This document shows, in pieces, positions 6,734-12,634 of a stretch of DNA of 12,634 nucleotides. A model generated the notes under the pieces. That model was not told the origin of the DNA. It did no database searches and was given only the letters and a program-made list of their open reading frames with translations. Made by a program: the position numbers and the translations under genes. This stretch comes from Fidelibacterota bacterium (GTDB taxonomy: Bacteria; Fidelibacterota; UBA2242), in the NCBI GenBank assembly GCA_023229045.1, contig JALOAB010000042.1:1-12634 (forward strand), written 5' to 3'. Every line of letters starts with the position of its first letter. The stretch's first letter is position 1.

Positions 6734-6753
6734 GCCCGCAAGCGGGCTTTTTT
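6728..6753 (-). terminator. Intrinsic terminator of the fbaB transcript
   Basis: GCCCG at 6734-6738 pairs with CGGGC at 6743-6747 around a CAAG tetraloop, flanked by six A and six T. Read on the minus strand, a GC-rich stem is followed by six T, a textbook intrinsic terminator about 45 bases past the fbaB stop. It is also symmetrical and could act on the plus strand, though no plus-strand gene needs it. The next minus-strand gene starts at 6711, so no room is left for a separate promoter downstream of the hairpin. Confidence 0.9.
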
Positions 6754-6798
6754 ATTTTTAGTTACACGTTCCAAGGTTAACCTCGGTAAGATCTTAGA

Positions 6799-7851
6799 TC
6801 AAGCTATGGTAACGTCTTTATCAAGATAAACATCCTGGACGGCATTTACGATCTTGACGCCTTCGGCCATCGGTCTCTGGAAAGCTTTACGTCCCAGGAT
6901 CAAGCCCATACCGCCGGCACGTTTGTTGACCACAGCGGTCTTGACAGCTTCGACCAGATCGTCTTCACCGGAAGAAGCACCACCCGAATTGATCAATCCG
7001 GCGCGTCCCATATAGCATCCGGCAACCTGATAGCGGGTCAGGTCAATTGGATGGTCAGTAGTCAATTGTTCATAGACTTTCTTGTTGGTCTTGCCAAACT
7101 TCAGGGCGGTGTAGCCGCCGTTGCACTCCGGCAGTTTCTGCTTGATAATGTCAGCCTCGATGGTTACACCGAGATGGTTAGCCTGACTGGTAAGATCAGC
7201 GGCAACATGGTAGTCTTTTTCGGCGGTCTTAAAGGCATTATTACGCAAATAACACCAGAGAACCGTCACCATACCGAGCTGATGAGCATACTCGAAAGCC
7301 TCGCTTATCTCCATGATTTGACGGCGTGATTCCTCCGAACCGAAGTAAACCGTAGCGCCGACGGCGACCGCGCCCATATCGAATGCCTGATCGATGCTGG
7401 CAAACAGCGTCTGATCGTGCATATTCGGAAAGGAGAGTAGCTCATTATGGTTGATTTTGAGCAGGAATGGAATTTTGTGGGCATATTTGCGCGCGATACT
7501 GCCGAGTACACCAAGAGTCGAAGCCACAGCATTACAGCCGCCTTCAAGCGCCAGCTTCACGATGTTTTCCGGGTCGAAGTAACCCGGATTCGGCGCGAAA
7601 GAGGCGCCGGCGGAATGTTCGATACCCTGATCGACCGGCAGAACCGACAGATAGCCCGTTCCGGCTAAACGCCCATGATTGTACATTGCCTGCATATTTC
7701 GCATGACGGCAATCGGTCGATCCGAATAAAGCAATATGCGGTCGATAAAATCCGGTCCGGGCAAGTGCAATTGCTCCTTGGAAATCGTTGTGCATTTATG
7801 ATTTAGTAGAAAATCTGCATCTTTTCCAAGATATTGACTAATTTTACTCAT
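6799..7851 (-). CDS. fbaB: Class I fructose-bisphosphate aldolase (DhnA/FbaB family)
   Basis: This cytoplasmic enzyme cleaves fructose-1,6-bisphosphate to dihydroxyacetone phosphate and glyceraldehyde-3-phosphate, or the reverse, in glycolysis and gluconeogenesis. At 350 residues it equals the E. coli FbaB length as I recall it and matches it nearly end to end: RNMQ (51-54), GRLAGTGYLSVLPVDQG (60-76), FGSEESRRQI (170-179), CYMGRAGLINSGG (279-291), RAGGMGLILGRKAF (311-324) and the ending DVTIA. K237 in EADIIKQK is the expected Schiff-base lysine. I chose the ATG at 7851 because GGAGG lies seven bases upstream and the protein then begins like its homologues; the longer frame to 8022 adds 57 non-conserved residues and crosses the regulator gene. 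It is divergent from the Fur-family gene, sharing a 126-base intergenic region, and ends in the terminator at 6728-6753. Confidence 0.97.
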   Translation of the reverse strand: MSKISQYLGKDADFLLNHKCTTISKEQLHLPGPDFIDRILLYSDRPIAVMRNMQAMYNHGRLAGTGYLSVLPVDQGIEHSAGASFAPNPGYFDPENIVKLALEGGCNAVASTLGVLGSIARKYAHKIPFLLKINHNELLSFPNMHDQTLFASIDQAFDMGAVAVGATVYFGSEESRRQIMEISEAFEYAHQLGMVTVLWCYLRNNAFKTAEKDYHVAADLTSQANHLGVTIEADIIKQKLPECNGGYTALKFGKTNKKVYEQLTTDHPIDLTRYQVAGCYMGRAGLINSGGASSGEDDLVEAVKTAVVNKRAGGMGLILGRKAFQRPMAEGVKIVNAVQDVYLDKDVTIA

Positions 7852-7939
7852 AAGAAAACCTCCAAAAAATTGTTCACCGGAAAATAAAAAAAATAATCCA
7901 ATGATAAAAGAGAATTGATGCAAAAACCCAAAAAAACAT

Positions 7940-7968
7940 TTGACAATTGCATTATTTGTTATTAATAT
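7940..7968 (+). promoter_or_regulatory. Sigma-70-type promoter for the PerR-like regulator gene
   Basis: A perfect TTGACA -35 box at 7940-7945 and TAATAT at 7963-7968 are separated by 17 bases. The predicted transcription start is near 7975, only a few bases ahead of the ATG at 7978. No Shine-Dalgarno is present, so the message would be leaderless or nearly so if that ATG is used. A metal-regulator box overlapping the promoter would be expected for autoregulation; I see only AT-rich half-sites, none convincing. Confidence 0.7.
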
Positions 7969-7977
7969 CAGTTTGTA

Positions 7978-8391
7978 ATGAATACAAAAATGATGAATAT
8001 CAAAAGTGAATTGGAAAAACATGGCATCAAGCCGACCTATCAGCGCTTATGCGTTTTAGAATTTATCGAACAGAGTCAGGATCATCCAACGGCTGATCAC
8101 ATTTATGAAAATTTGGTAAAAAAAATACCGACTATGTCGCGCACTACAATTTATAACACGTTGAATCTTTTCCTTGAAAAAGGACTGGTGGTGCCCCTGA
8201 CGATTACCGGTACGGAAGTGCGCTATGAGATCACGACTGGACAGCACCACCATTTTTTGTGTTTGAAATGCGGTCGAATATACGATGTGAATATTCAGTG
8301 TCCGCTCAGTCAAAGTAAGACGGTTGACGGGCATCAGATCCAGGAAATTCACGGCTATTTTAAAGGAATATGTAAAAATTGTCTCAATTAA
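7978..8391 (+). CDS. Fur-family metalloregulator, PerR-like
   Basis: This 137-residue repressor has an N-terminal winged helix (recognition region SRTTIYNTLNLF, 54-65) and a C-terminal dimerisation and metal domain. The structural zinc site is complete: C95-x2-C98 and C132-x2-C135. Aligned from memory with Bacillus PerR, the regulatory metal ligands are H36 (in HPTAD), E84, H90, H92 and D103. The aspartate at 103, where classical Fur usually has glutamate, favours peroxide sensing; E84 replaces the usual PerR aspartate. The downstream genes encode oxygen and peroxide reductases, the common PerR targets in anaerobes. The start could be 7978, 7990 or 7993; none has a ribosome-binding site. The nfu-like gene follows after 16 bases, so the two are probably co-transcribed. 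It could instead respond to iron; the context makes PerR likelier. Confidence 0.9.
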   Translation: MNTKMMNIKSELEKHGIKPTYQRLCVLEFIEQSQDHPTADHIYENLVKKIPTMSRTTIYNTLNLFLEKGLVVPLTITGTEVRYEITTGQHHHFLCLKCGRIYDVNIQCPLSQSKTVDGHQIQEIHGYFKGICKNCLN

Positions 8392-8407
8392 TTGAAAGGA
8401 ATTATTA

Positions 8408-8632
8408 ATGAAAGAAAAAGTAGAAAAAGTCATTGAAACCGTTCGTCCGATGTTACAGGCTGACGGTGGAGACGTCGAATTGGTCGAAGTCACTCCGAAT
8501 GGCATTGTTAAGCTGAGACTGACCGGAGCTTGTGGCGGTTGTCCGATGAGCACTTATACCTTACGGATGGGAATAGAGAGTCGGTTGAAAGAAGCCATTC
8601 CCGAAATCAAAGCGGTCGAACAGGTTTTTTAG
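8408..8632 (+). CDS. Nfu-type iron-sulfur cluster carrier (NifU C-terminal domain)
   Basis: This 74-residue protein consists of just the NifU C-terminal domain. The conserved opening (VRPMLQADGGDVELVEV) is followed by the cluster-binding CGGC, C42-x2-C45, in GACGGCPMST. Such proteins bind a [4Fe-4S] cluster at a dimer interface and hand it to target proteins in the cytoplasm. AAAGGA at 8395-8400 gives a well-placed ribosome-binding site for the ATG at 8408. It lies 16 bases behind the PerR-like gene and 145 bases ahead of rubrerythrin, which suggests a role in supplying or repairing clusters under oxidative stress. The 8633-8777 gap contains palindromes ATTTTAAAAT (8649-8658) and CGATTAATCG (8741-8750), either of which could be an operator, but no promoter I would call. 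Confidence 0.93.
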   Translation: MKEKVEKVIETVRPMLQADGGDVELVEVTPNGIVKLRLTGACGGCPMSTYTLRMGIESRLKEAIPEIKAVEQVF

Positions 8633-8777
8633 TTCCGTAAATAATGTCATTTTAAAATCACGATTCTATGTTTAATTTTATAGCGCGAACAGTGATTTAT
8701 GAAATTTTGGTTTAGGATTCTGTCCTGAGATTCAGTAAACCGATTAATCGATCTCAAAGAAGAAAAGGAGAAGATAA

Positions 8778-9353
8778 ATGCAAAGTTTAAAAGGAACCCG
8801 GACTGAAAAAAACCTATTAACGGCTTTTGCCGGCGAATCGCAAGCCCGCAATCGCTATAATTATTTTGCCTCCAAAGCCAAAAAAGAGGGCTTTGAACAA
8901 ATCGCGGCAGTGTTCGCCGAGACGGCCGATAATGAGAAAGAGCATGCCAAGCGCTTCTTCAAATTTCTGGAAGGTGGAGAGGTCAGCATCACGGCCGCCT
9001 TTCCGGCCGGAGTAATTGGCACAACAGCTGAAAACCTGCTGGAAGCCGCCAATGGTGAAAACTACGAACATAAGGTTATGTATCCCGAATTTGCCAAAGT
9101 TGCCGACGAAGAAGGCTTTAGCGAGATTGCCCAGGTTTTTAGGGCAGTCGCTTCGGTCGAAGTTCAGCATGAGAAGAATTTTCGTGCTTTAAGGGAAAAT
9201 GTCCTGACTGACCGCGTTTTTAAAAAGGAAAAAGTGGTGAGATGGCACTGCCGCAACTGCGGTTATATCCATGAAGGCGCCAAAGCGCCGGATAAATGTC
9301 CGGCTTGTGCTCATCCGCAGGCTTACTTTGAAATCCTGGCGGAAAATTATTAA
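8778..9353 (+). CDS. rbr: Rubrerythrin
   Basis: This cytoplasmic non-haem iron protein reduces hydrogen peroxide to water in anaerobes, taking electrons from rubredoxin or NADH-linked reductases. At 191 residues it has the same length as Desulfovibrio vulgaris rubrerythrin, as I recall it. The ferritin-like domain (1-145) carries the diiron ligands E20, E53, H56, E94, E97, E128 and H131. The C-terminal rubredoxin-like domain carries C158, C161, C174 and C177 in CRNCGY and CPAC, the short-spaced arrangement typical of rubrerythrins. AAGGAG at 8765-8770 precedes the ATG at 8778. Rubredoxin follows after 40 bases and the flavodiiron gene immediately after that, so an oxygen-defence operon is likely under control of the PerR-like regulator upstream. 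Confidence 0.97.
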   Translation: MQSLKGTRTEKNLLTAFAGESQARNRYNYFASKAKKEGFEQIAAVFAETADNEKEHAKRFFKFLEGGEVSITAAFPAGVIGTTAENLLEAANGENYEHKVMYPEFAKVADEEGFSEIAQVFRAVASVEVQHEKNFRALRENVLTDRVFKKEKVVRWHCRNCGYIHEGAKAPDKCPACAHPQAYFEILAENY

Positions 9354-9393
9354 TTCTAAAAAACAATGATCAACAAATTAATCAGGAGGTTAT

Positions 9394-9558
9394 ATGACTA
9401 AATATGTTTGCACCGTGTGTGGTTATGTTTATGATCCGCGTAAAGGCGATCCGGATAATGGAGTTCCCAAAGGCACCGCTTTTGAAGATTTACCGGATGA
9501 TTGGGTTTGCCCGTTATGTGGCGCTGAAAAAGAGGATTTTGAACCTCAGGAGGATTGA
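9394..9558 (+). CDS. Rubredoxin
   Basis: This 54-residue one-iron electron carrier is short enough to be missed by length-filtered gene finding. It has the two iron-binding knuckles C6-x2-C9 (CTVCGYVYDP) and C39-x2-C42 (CPLCGAEKEDF), with the conserved aromatic core including Y11, Y13, F30 and W37, so it is a complete classical rubredoxin. AGGAGG at 9383-9388 lies just ahead of the ATG at 9394. The stop codon TGA at 9556-9558 abuts the TTG start of the flavodiiron gene, whose ribosome-binding site (AGGAGG, 9548-9553) lies inside the last codons of this gene. It is the obvious electron donor for both rubrerythrin and the flavodiiron protein. Confidence 0.97.
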   Translation: MTKYVCTVCGYVYDPRKGDPDNGVPKGTAFEDLPDDWVCPLCGAEKEDFEPQED

Positions 9559-10758
9559 TTGCCTGAACAGATTATAAAATCGAAAATCTATTACGTCGGT
9601 GCGCGTGATTGGGATCGCCCGCTGTTCGACGAATTGATACCGTTGCCGGATGGAACTACTTACAATGCTTATTTGATAAAGGGTTCGCAAAAGATTGCCC
9701 TGCTCGATGCAGTCGATCCGACCAAAGAAGCGGAACTTCTCGATAATTTGCGTCGAATCGGAGTCGAGCGGATCGATTATGTAATTTCACATCATGCCGA
9801 ACAGGATCATTCCGGAGCAATTCCGACTATTCTTGAACATTTCCCAATGGCGCAGGTTGTCACCAACCAGAAATGCGCTAATCTGCTGAAGGAGCATTTG
9901 CTGATACCGGATGAAAAGTTTAAGATCATCAGCGACGGCGAAAAACTCTTGCTGGGCGACAAGACGATGCGGTTTATCTTCACTCCGTGGGTGCATTGGC
10001 CTGAAACGATGTCGACCTATTTGGAAGAAGATAAGGTTTTATTCTCGTGTGATTTTTTCGGGTCGCATCTGGCGACAAGCAACTTGTTCGTCGATGATGA
10101 AAGTCGGGTATACCGCTCCGCTAAACGTTATTACGCCGAGATCATGATGCCGTTTCGGACTAATGCGCGTCAGAATCTTGAAAAAGTCAGAAATCTTCCA
10201 ATTGACCTGATCGCGCCCAGTCATGGACCAATTTATCCAAAGCCCGATCTCATCATGAATGCTTATACGGATTGGACTTCCGATACTGTTAAAGACGAAG
10301 TGCTTATTCCGTACGTCTCCATGCACGGGAGTACCGCTAAAATGGTTGAACATCTGACGTCAGCCCTGATAGAACGCGACCTAAAAGTCCAACCCTTTAA
10401 CCTGAGTCGTACCGATATCGGCGAACTGGCAATGGCGCTGGTAGACGCCGCCACGGTGGTGCTCGGTTCGCCGACCGTAATTCTCGGCCCGCATCCGGCG
10501 GCAGTCACAGCGGCTTATCTGCTAAATCTATTACGTCCCAAGACCAAATATCTGGGAGTGATCGGTTCATACGGCTGGGGCGGCAAGATGCTTGACCAGT
10601 TGAGCGCCATCTTGAGCGGAATGAAGGCTGAAATTCTGTCGCCGGTCATAATCAAAGGCTATCCCAAACCGGATGATTTCAAAGCCTTGGATATGCTGGC
10701 GGATACGATCGCTGAGAAGCATCGCAATTTAAAACAACTTGAGAGAGACAAATCATGA
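9559..10758 (+). CDS. A-type flavodiiron protein (rubredoxin:oxygen oxidoreductase)
   Basis: This 399-residue enzyme reduces oxygen to water, or nitric oxide to nitrous oxide, in the cytoplasm. The N-terminal metallo-beta-lactamase-like domain (1-240) has the full diiron ligand set: H79, E81, D83 and H84 in HHAEQDHSG, H146 in VHWPE, D165 in SCDFFG, and H222 in APSHGP. The C-terminal flavodoxin-like domain (about 247-390) has the FMN phosphate loop SMHGSTAKM at 254-262 and the SYGWGGK loop at 337-343. There is no C-terminal rubredoxin or reductase extension, hence class A with a separate rubredoxin donor, encoded immediately upstream. The start is TTG at 9559, directly after the rubredoxin stop and five bases past AGGAGG; no ATG fits the conserved N-terminus. 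Which gas is the true substrate cannot be told from this sequence. Its stop overlaps the next gene by 4 bp. Confidence 0.95.
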   Translation: MPEQIIKSKIYYVGARDWDRPLFDELIPLPDGTTYNAYLIKGSQKIALLDAVDPTKEAELLDNLRRIGVERIDYVISHHAEQDHSGAIPTILEHFPMAQVVTNQKCANLLKEHLLIPDEKFKIISDGEKLLLGDKTMRFIFTPWVHWPETMSTYLEEDKVLFSCDFFGSHLATSNLFVDDESRVYRSAKRYYAEIMMPFRTNARQNLEKVRNLPIDLIAPSHGPIYPKPDLIMNAYTDWTSDTVKDEVLIPYVSMHGSTAKMVEHLTSALIERDLKVQPFNLSRTDIGELAMALVDAATVVLGSPTVILGPHPAAVTAAYLLNLLRPKTKYLGVIGSYGWGGKMLDQLSAILSGMKAEILSPVIIKGYPKPDDFKALDMLADTIAEKHRNLKQLERDKS

Positions 10759-11231
10759 CCATTTTCAGTATTCGCGATGTATTCAATATCGCTGTTAAAA
10801 TCGAAGAGAAGGGTGAAGAATTCTACCGCGAAACCGCCAAGATCATTCCTCAAATGGAGGTCAAGTCGCTGTTCGAAAAATTGGCTGATGAAGAAGTCGC
10901 GCATAAGCAAATATTTCTTAAAATGGCTGAAAAAATCGGTGCGATTCAATTAAACCAAACGGCCCGGGAAGAATTCTATGCCTATCTGGAAGCCTATACC
11001 CAGAATTTGATTTTTTCGGATGTAAAAGCCGAGACTAAAATCCCGGCGATTCATGATGCCAAAACGGCTTTGCTGTATGCCATTGAGAAAGAACTCGACT
11101 CCGTCCTATATTACAAAGAGGTCAGGGAACTGATTCCGGTCAGCGAACAGCTTTTGATCGATGGGATTATAGATGAAGAACGCCGCCACGTCGTGCGGCT
11201 TTCGGAATTGAAAAAGAAGCTGGCCGACTGA
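10755..11231 (+). CDS. Ferritin-like diiron protein, rubrerythrin-related, without rubredoxin domain
   Basis: This 158-residue, almost wholly helical protein has a four-helix-bundle diiron pattern. E18 and E21 lie in IEEKGEEFY, E47-x2-H50 in DEEVAH, E113 in EKELDSVLYY, and E142-x2-H145 in DEERRH. This is the ferritin-like domain shared by rubrerythrin-type (COG1633-like) proteins. No cysteine knuckles follow, so it cannot carry a rubredoxin iron itself. Its ATG overlaps the TGA of the flavodiiron gene, so the two are translationally coupled and probably act in the same process. Likely roles are peroxide reduction fed by rubredoxin, or iron handling; the sequence does not decide. It appears to be the last gene of the oxygen-defence cluster. 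Confidence 0.88.
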   Translation: MTIFSIRDVFNIAVKIEEKGEEFYRETAKIIPQMEVKSLFEKLADEEVAHKQIFLKMAEKIGAIQLNQTAREEFYAYLEAYTQNLIFSDVKAETKIPAIHDAKTALLYAIEKELDSVLYYKEVRELIPVSEQLLIDGIIDEERRHVVRLSELKKKLAD

Positions 11232-11236
11232 AAGAT

Positions 11237-11258
11237 AATTTCCACCCGGATGGAAATT
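11237..11258 (+). promoter_or_regulatory. Hairpin after the oxygen-defence cluster
   Basis: AATTTCCA at 11237-11244 pairs perfectly with TGGAAATT at 11251-11258 around a CCCGGA loop, six bases past the last stop codon. No T-tract follows directly; the first T-rich run is at about 11290-11300. It may be a weak or factor-assisted terminator, or a 3'-end stabiliser. Confidence 0.4.
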
Positions 11259-11340
11259 TAGGAGTGGATGTAATTCGTCAACATCTGTTCTTTATTTTTT
11301 CAAATATTAATGAGTTGCGAGATTAAGAAGGGATTCGATC

Positions 11341-12435
11341 TTGACGAAGTTTAAGAACAGTTATTCAGGTAAAATACTGACGGCACGTCAACGCCAGCGG
11401 CCGGAAGATATCCGCGGGCCGTACTTCCGTGATCAGACCGCGATAATTCATTCGCTGGCATTCCGGCGTTTGAAGCATAAGACCCAGGTGTTTTTTTCGC
11501 CAGAAAACGATCATATCTGTACGCGCATCGAACATTCTCTGCATGTGGCGACGATTTCGGCGACGATCTGCCGTGCTCTGGGATTGGATGTCGATCTGGC
11601 GACGGCGATTGGATTGGGACATGATCTGGGGCATGCGCCGTTTGGTCACGCCGGCGAGAAATGGCTGGAGAAATTGTTTGGCGGCTTTATTCACGAATTG
11701 CATAGCCTGCGGGTTGTCGATAAGCTGGAAAATTACGGTCAGGGGTTGAATCTGACCTACGCGGTGCGCGACGGAATCGTTTCGCATTGTGGTGAAGTCG
11801 ATGAACAGTTTGTGGAGGTCAGTCCAACTCTCAATGAATTGAATGATTTGAAGTCCCGCCCGACTCGACCCTCGACCTGGGAAGCCTGCGTAGTGCGGAT
11901 CAGCGATTCAATTGCCTATCTCGGACGCGATCTGGAAGATGCCGTTTCGACGAATCTGATTACAAAGGAGGATTTGCCGGATAAACTCAGAACAGGGATT
12001 GGTCAATCCAATAGTGAAATCATCAGCAACCTGGTTTTCGATGTGATTGATTGGTCGGTGAAAAACGGCAAGATCGGTTTTTCGGCTGAAAAATTTGCCC
12101 TGATCAAAGAATTTAAACAGTTCAGTCGCGAAAGAATCTATTACAATCCGAAATTGAAATACTGGAATGAATATTCGGGATTTGTCCTGAGTACATTAAA
12201 AAATTACCTCGAGTCACTATACGAAAAATACCGGACCGATTACGATTTATATGCCGGCAGTCGCACTCCGCTGGATGTGAAATTCGGTAAATATCTAAAG
12301 TCGCTACAGGAGCGTTATCAGGCGGAGCAGTGCTCTCCGCAAATGATGGTGTGTGATTACCTGGCCGGAATGACCGACTCTTTTGCTTTGCATTGTTTCC
12401 AGAATATTTTGACGACGGGAACGCGCGGGCTCTAG
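11341..12435 (+). CDS. dGTPase-like HD-domain triphosphohydrolase
   Basis: This 364-residue protein belongs to the deoxyguanosinetriphosphate triphosphohydrolase-like family, which removes triphosphate from dNTPs in the cytoplasm. The opening SLAFRRLKHKTQVF (38-51) is the family signature, followed by the HD metal site: H65 in TRIEHSLHVA, H94-D95 in GLGHDLGHAPFGHAGE, and D189 in RISDSIAYLGRD. H98 and H103 are also conserved in the family. Length fits the short, type 2-like group. The start is TTG at 11341, seven bases after GAAGGGA at 11327-11333; the next in-frame methionine lies far inside the protein. It is separated from the oxygen-defence cluster by 109 bases and probably has its own promoter. 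It may adjust nucleotide pools; preference among dNTPs cannot be read here. Confidence 0.93.
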   Translation: MTKFKNSYSGKILTARQRQRPEDIRGPYFRDQTAIIHSLAFRRLKHKTQVFFSPENDHICTRIEHSLHVATISATICRALGLDVDLATAIGLGHDLGHAPFGHAGEKWLEKLFGGFIHELHSLRVVDKLENYGQGLNLTYAVRDGIVSHCGEVDEQFVEVSPTLNELNDLKSRPTRPSTWEACVVRISDSIAYLGRDLEDAVSTNLITKEDLPDKLRTGIGQSNSEIISNLVFDVIDWSVKNGKIGFSAEKFALIKEFKQFSRERIYYNPKLKYWNEYSGFVLSTLKNYLESLYEKYRTDYDLYAGSRTPLDVKFGKYLKSLQERYQAEQCSPQMMVCDYLAGMTDSFALHCFQNILTTGTRGL

Positions 12436-12445
12436 ATCAATTTTA

Positions 12446-12473
12446 GATTGCAAATTGAAGATTGCATATTGAG
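12446..12473. repeat. Two tandem copies of a 14-base AT-rich unit
   Basis: GATTGCAAATTGAA at 12446-12459 and GATTGCATATTGAG at 12460-12473 differ at two positions. They lie just past the dGTPase-like stop, between it and the convergent Cache-protein gene. Similar GATTGCA/ATTGAA low-complexity runs are common between genes in some environmental genomes. The rest of 12436-12537 shows no gene and no clear terminator. Confidence 0.45.
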
Positions 12474-12537
12474 TCACTGTCACGTCCTGATGGGCGGGTA
12501 TTTTAGACTTTTCAGAATCTACTTTCCAGTTCTATAA

Positions 12538-12634
12538 TCATTCCATATATACGCCGGTGCCGATGAAGTAGTCGGTGTTCTTGATCGGTTCGACATAGCC
12601 GAGTTTGCGTTTCTCACCGGTTGCGCCTGGTTTT
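12538..12634 (-). CDS. Cache-domain protein, C-terminal end (partial)
   Basis: Only the last 31 codons are in the window; the gene continues past its right edge. The visible residues include KRKLGYVEPI and NTDYFIGTGVYME before TGA. A final strand reading YVEPI-x4-D-x-FIGTGVY is characteristic of the end of a small Cache (sCache-type) ligand-binding domain. The protein stops right after the domain, with no following membrane helix, HAMP, kinase or chemoreceptor module, so it is probably a periplasmic or lipid-anchored stand-alone Cache protein or one with Cache at its C-terminus. The ligand is unknown. It converges with the dGTPase-like gene. Confidence 0.8.
   Translation of the reverse strand, partial: KPGATGEKRKLGYVEPIKNTDYFIGTGVYME

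Noticed and set aside
7852..8022. 57-residue N-terminal extension of the aldolase frame
   Set aside because: It runs into the divergent regulator gene, is phenylalanine-rich and non-conserved, and the ATG at 7851 has GGAGG and starts like known FbaB proteins.
8056..8553. 165-codon open frame on the minus strand
   Set aside because: It lies antisense to the clearly recognised Fur-family and Nfu genes and shows no domain pattern.
8649..8750. PerR or Fur box ahead of rubrerythrin
   Set aside because: The palindromes ATTTTAAAAT and CGATTAATCG are present, but neither matches the known PerR or Fur consensus well enough to call.
11365..11787. 140-codon open frame on the minus strand
   Set aside because: It is antisense to the conserved HD core of the dGTPase-like gene and has no recognisable features.

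Overview
This is a bacterial chromosome window, apparently from an anaerobe or microaerophile. No long gene-free stretch exists: the largest gaps are 1325-1564 and 2780-2992. No tRNA, rRNA, CRISPR array, transposase or phage gene was seen. The oxygen-defence cluster built on rubrerythrin, rubredoxin and a flavodiiron protein points to strictly anaerobic or oxygen-sensitive metabolism. Signal peptides and a Cache-domain end show secreted or surface proteins. Moderate GC, TTG and GTG starts, and degenerate CTCTG(C/T)G-type intergenic repeats recall uncultured lineages of the FCB/Calditrichota/Marinimicrobia kind, but that placement is a low-confidence guess.

Layout. (1) 51-1324, plus strand: a small Rho_N-domain basic protein, then a secreted polysaccharide deacetylase. 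(2) 1565-2779, minus strand: a secreted phospholipase D-superfamily protein that resembles animal PLD3/PLD4. It is bounded on both sides by degenerate repeats. (3) 2993-6711, minus strand: four genes, in transcription order a LiaF-like membrane protein, a DUF502 membrane protein, a FakA-FakB-type fusion (DhaL + FakA middle domain + DegV) and plsY. The first two overlap by 4 bp, as do the last two. (4) 6799-7851, minus strand: class I fructose-bisphosphate aldolase (fbaB), ending in a clear intrinsic terminator. (5) 7978-11231, plus strand: a PerR-like Fur regulator, an Nfu-type Fe-S protein, rubrerythrin, rubredoxin, flavodiiron protein and a second ferritin-like diiron protein. (6) 11341-12435, plus strand: a dGTPase-like HD hydrolase. 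(7) 12538-12634, minus strand: the C-terminal end of a Cache-domain protein.

How the genes work together. The fusion protein should bind a fatty acid in its DegV half and phosphorylate it with its DhaL half. PlsY, translated from the overlapping gene, consumes acyl-phosphate to acylate glycerol-3-phosphate, so the pair looks like a compact route from free fatty acid to lysophosphatidate. In the plus-strand cluster, a metal-dependent peroxide sensor sits with an Fe-S carrier and the enzymes that reduce peroxide (rubrerythrin) and oxygen (flavodiiron protein), with rubredoxin as the electron carrier. The flavodiiron and second diiron genes overlap by 4 bp, suggesting linked function.

The most interesting items are the single-chain fatty acid kinase next to plsY, the PLD3/4-like bacterial protein, the diiron protein coupled to the flavodiiron gene, and a terminator with an alternative hairpin just ahead of the LiaF-like gene.
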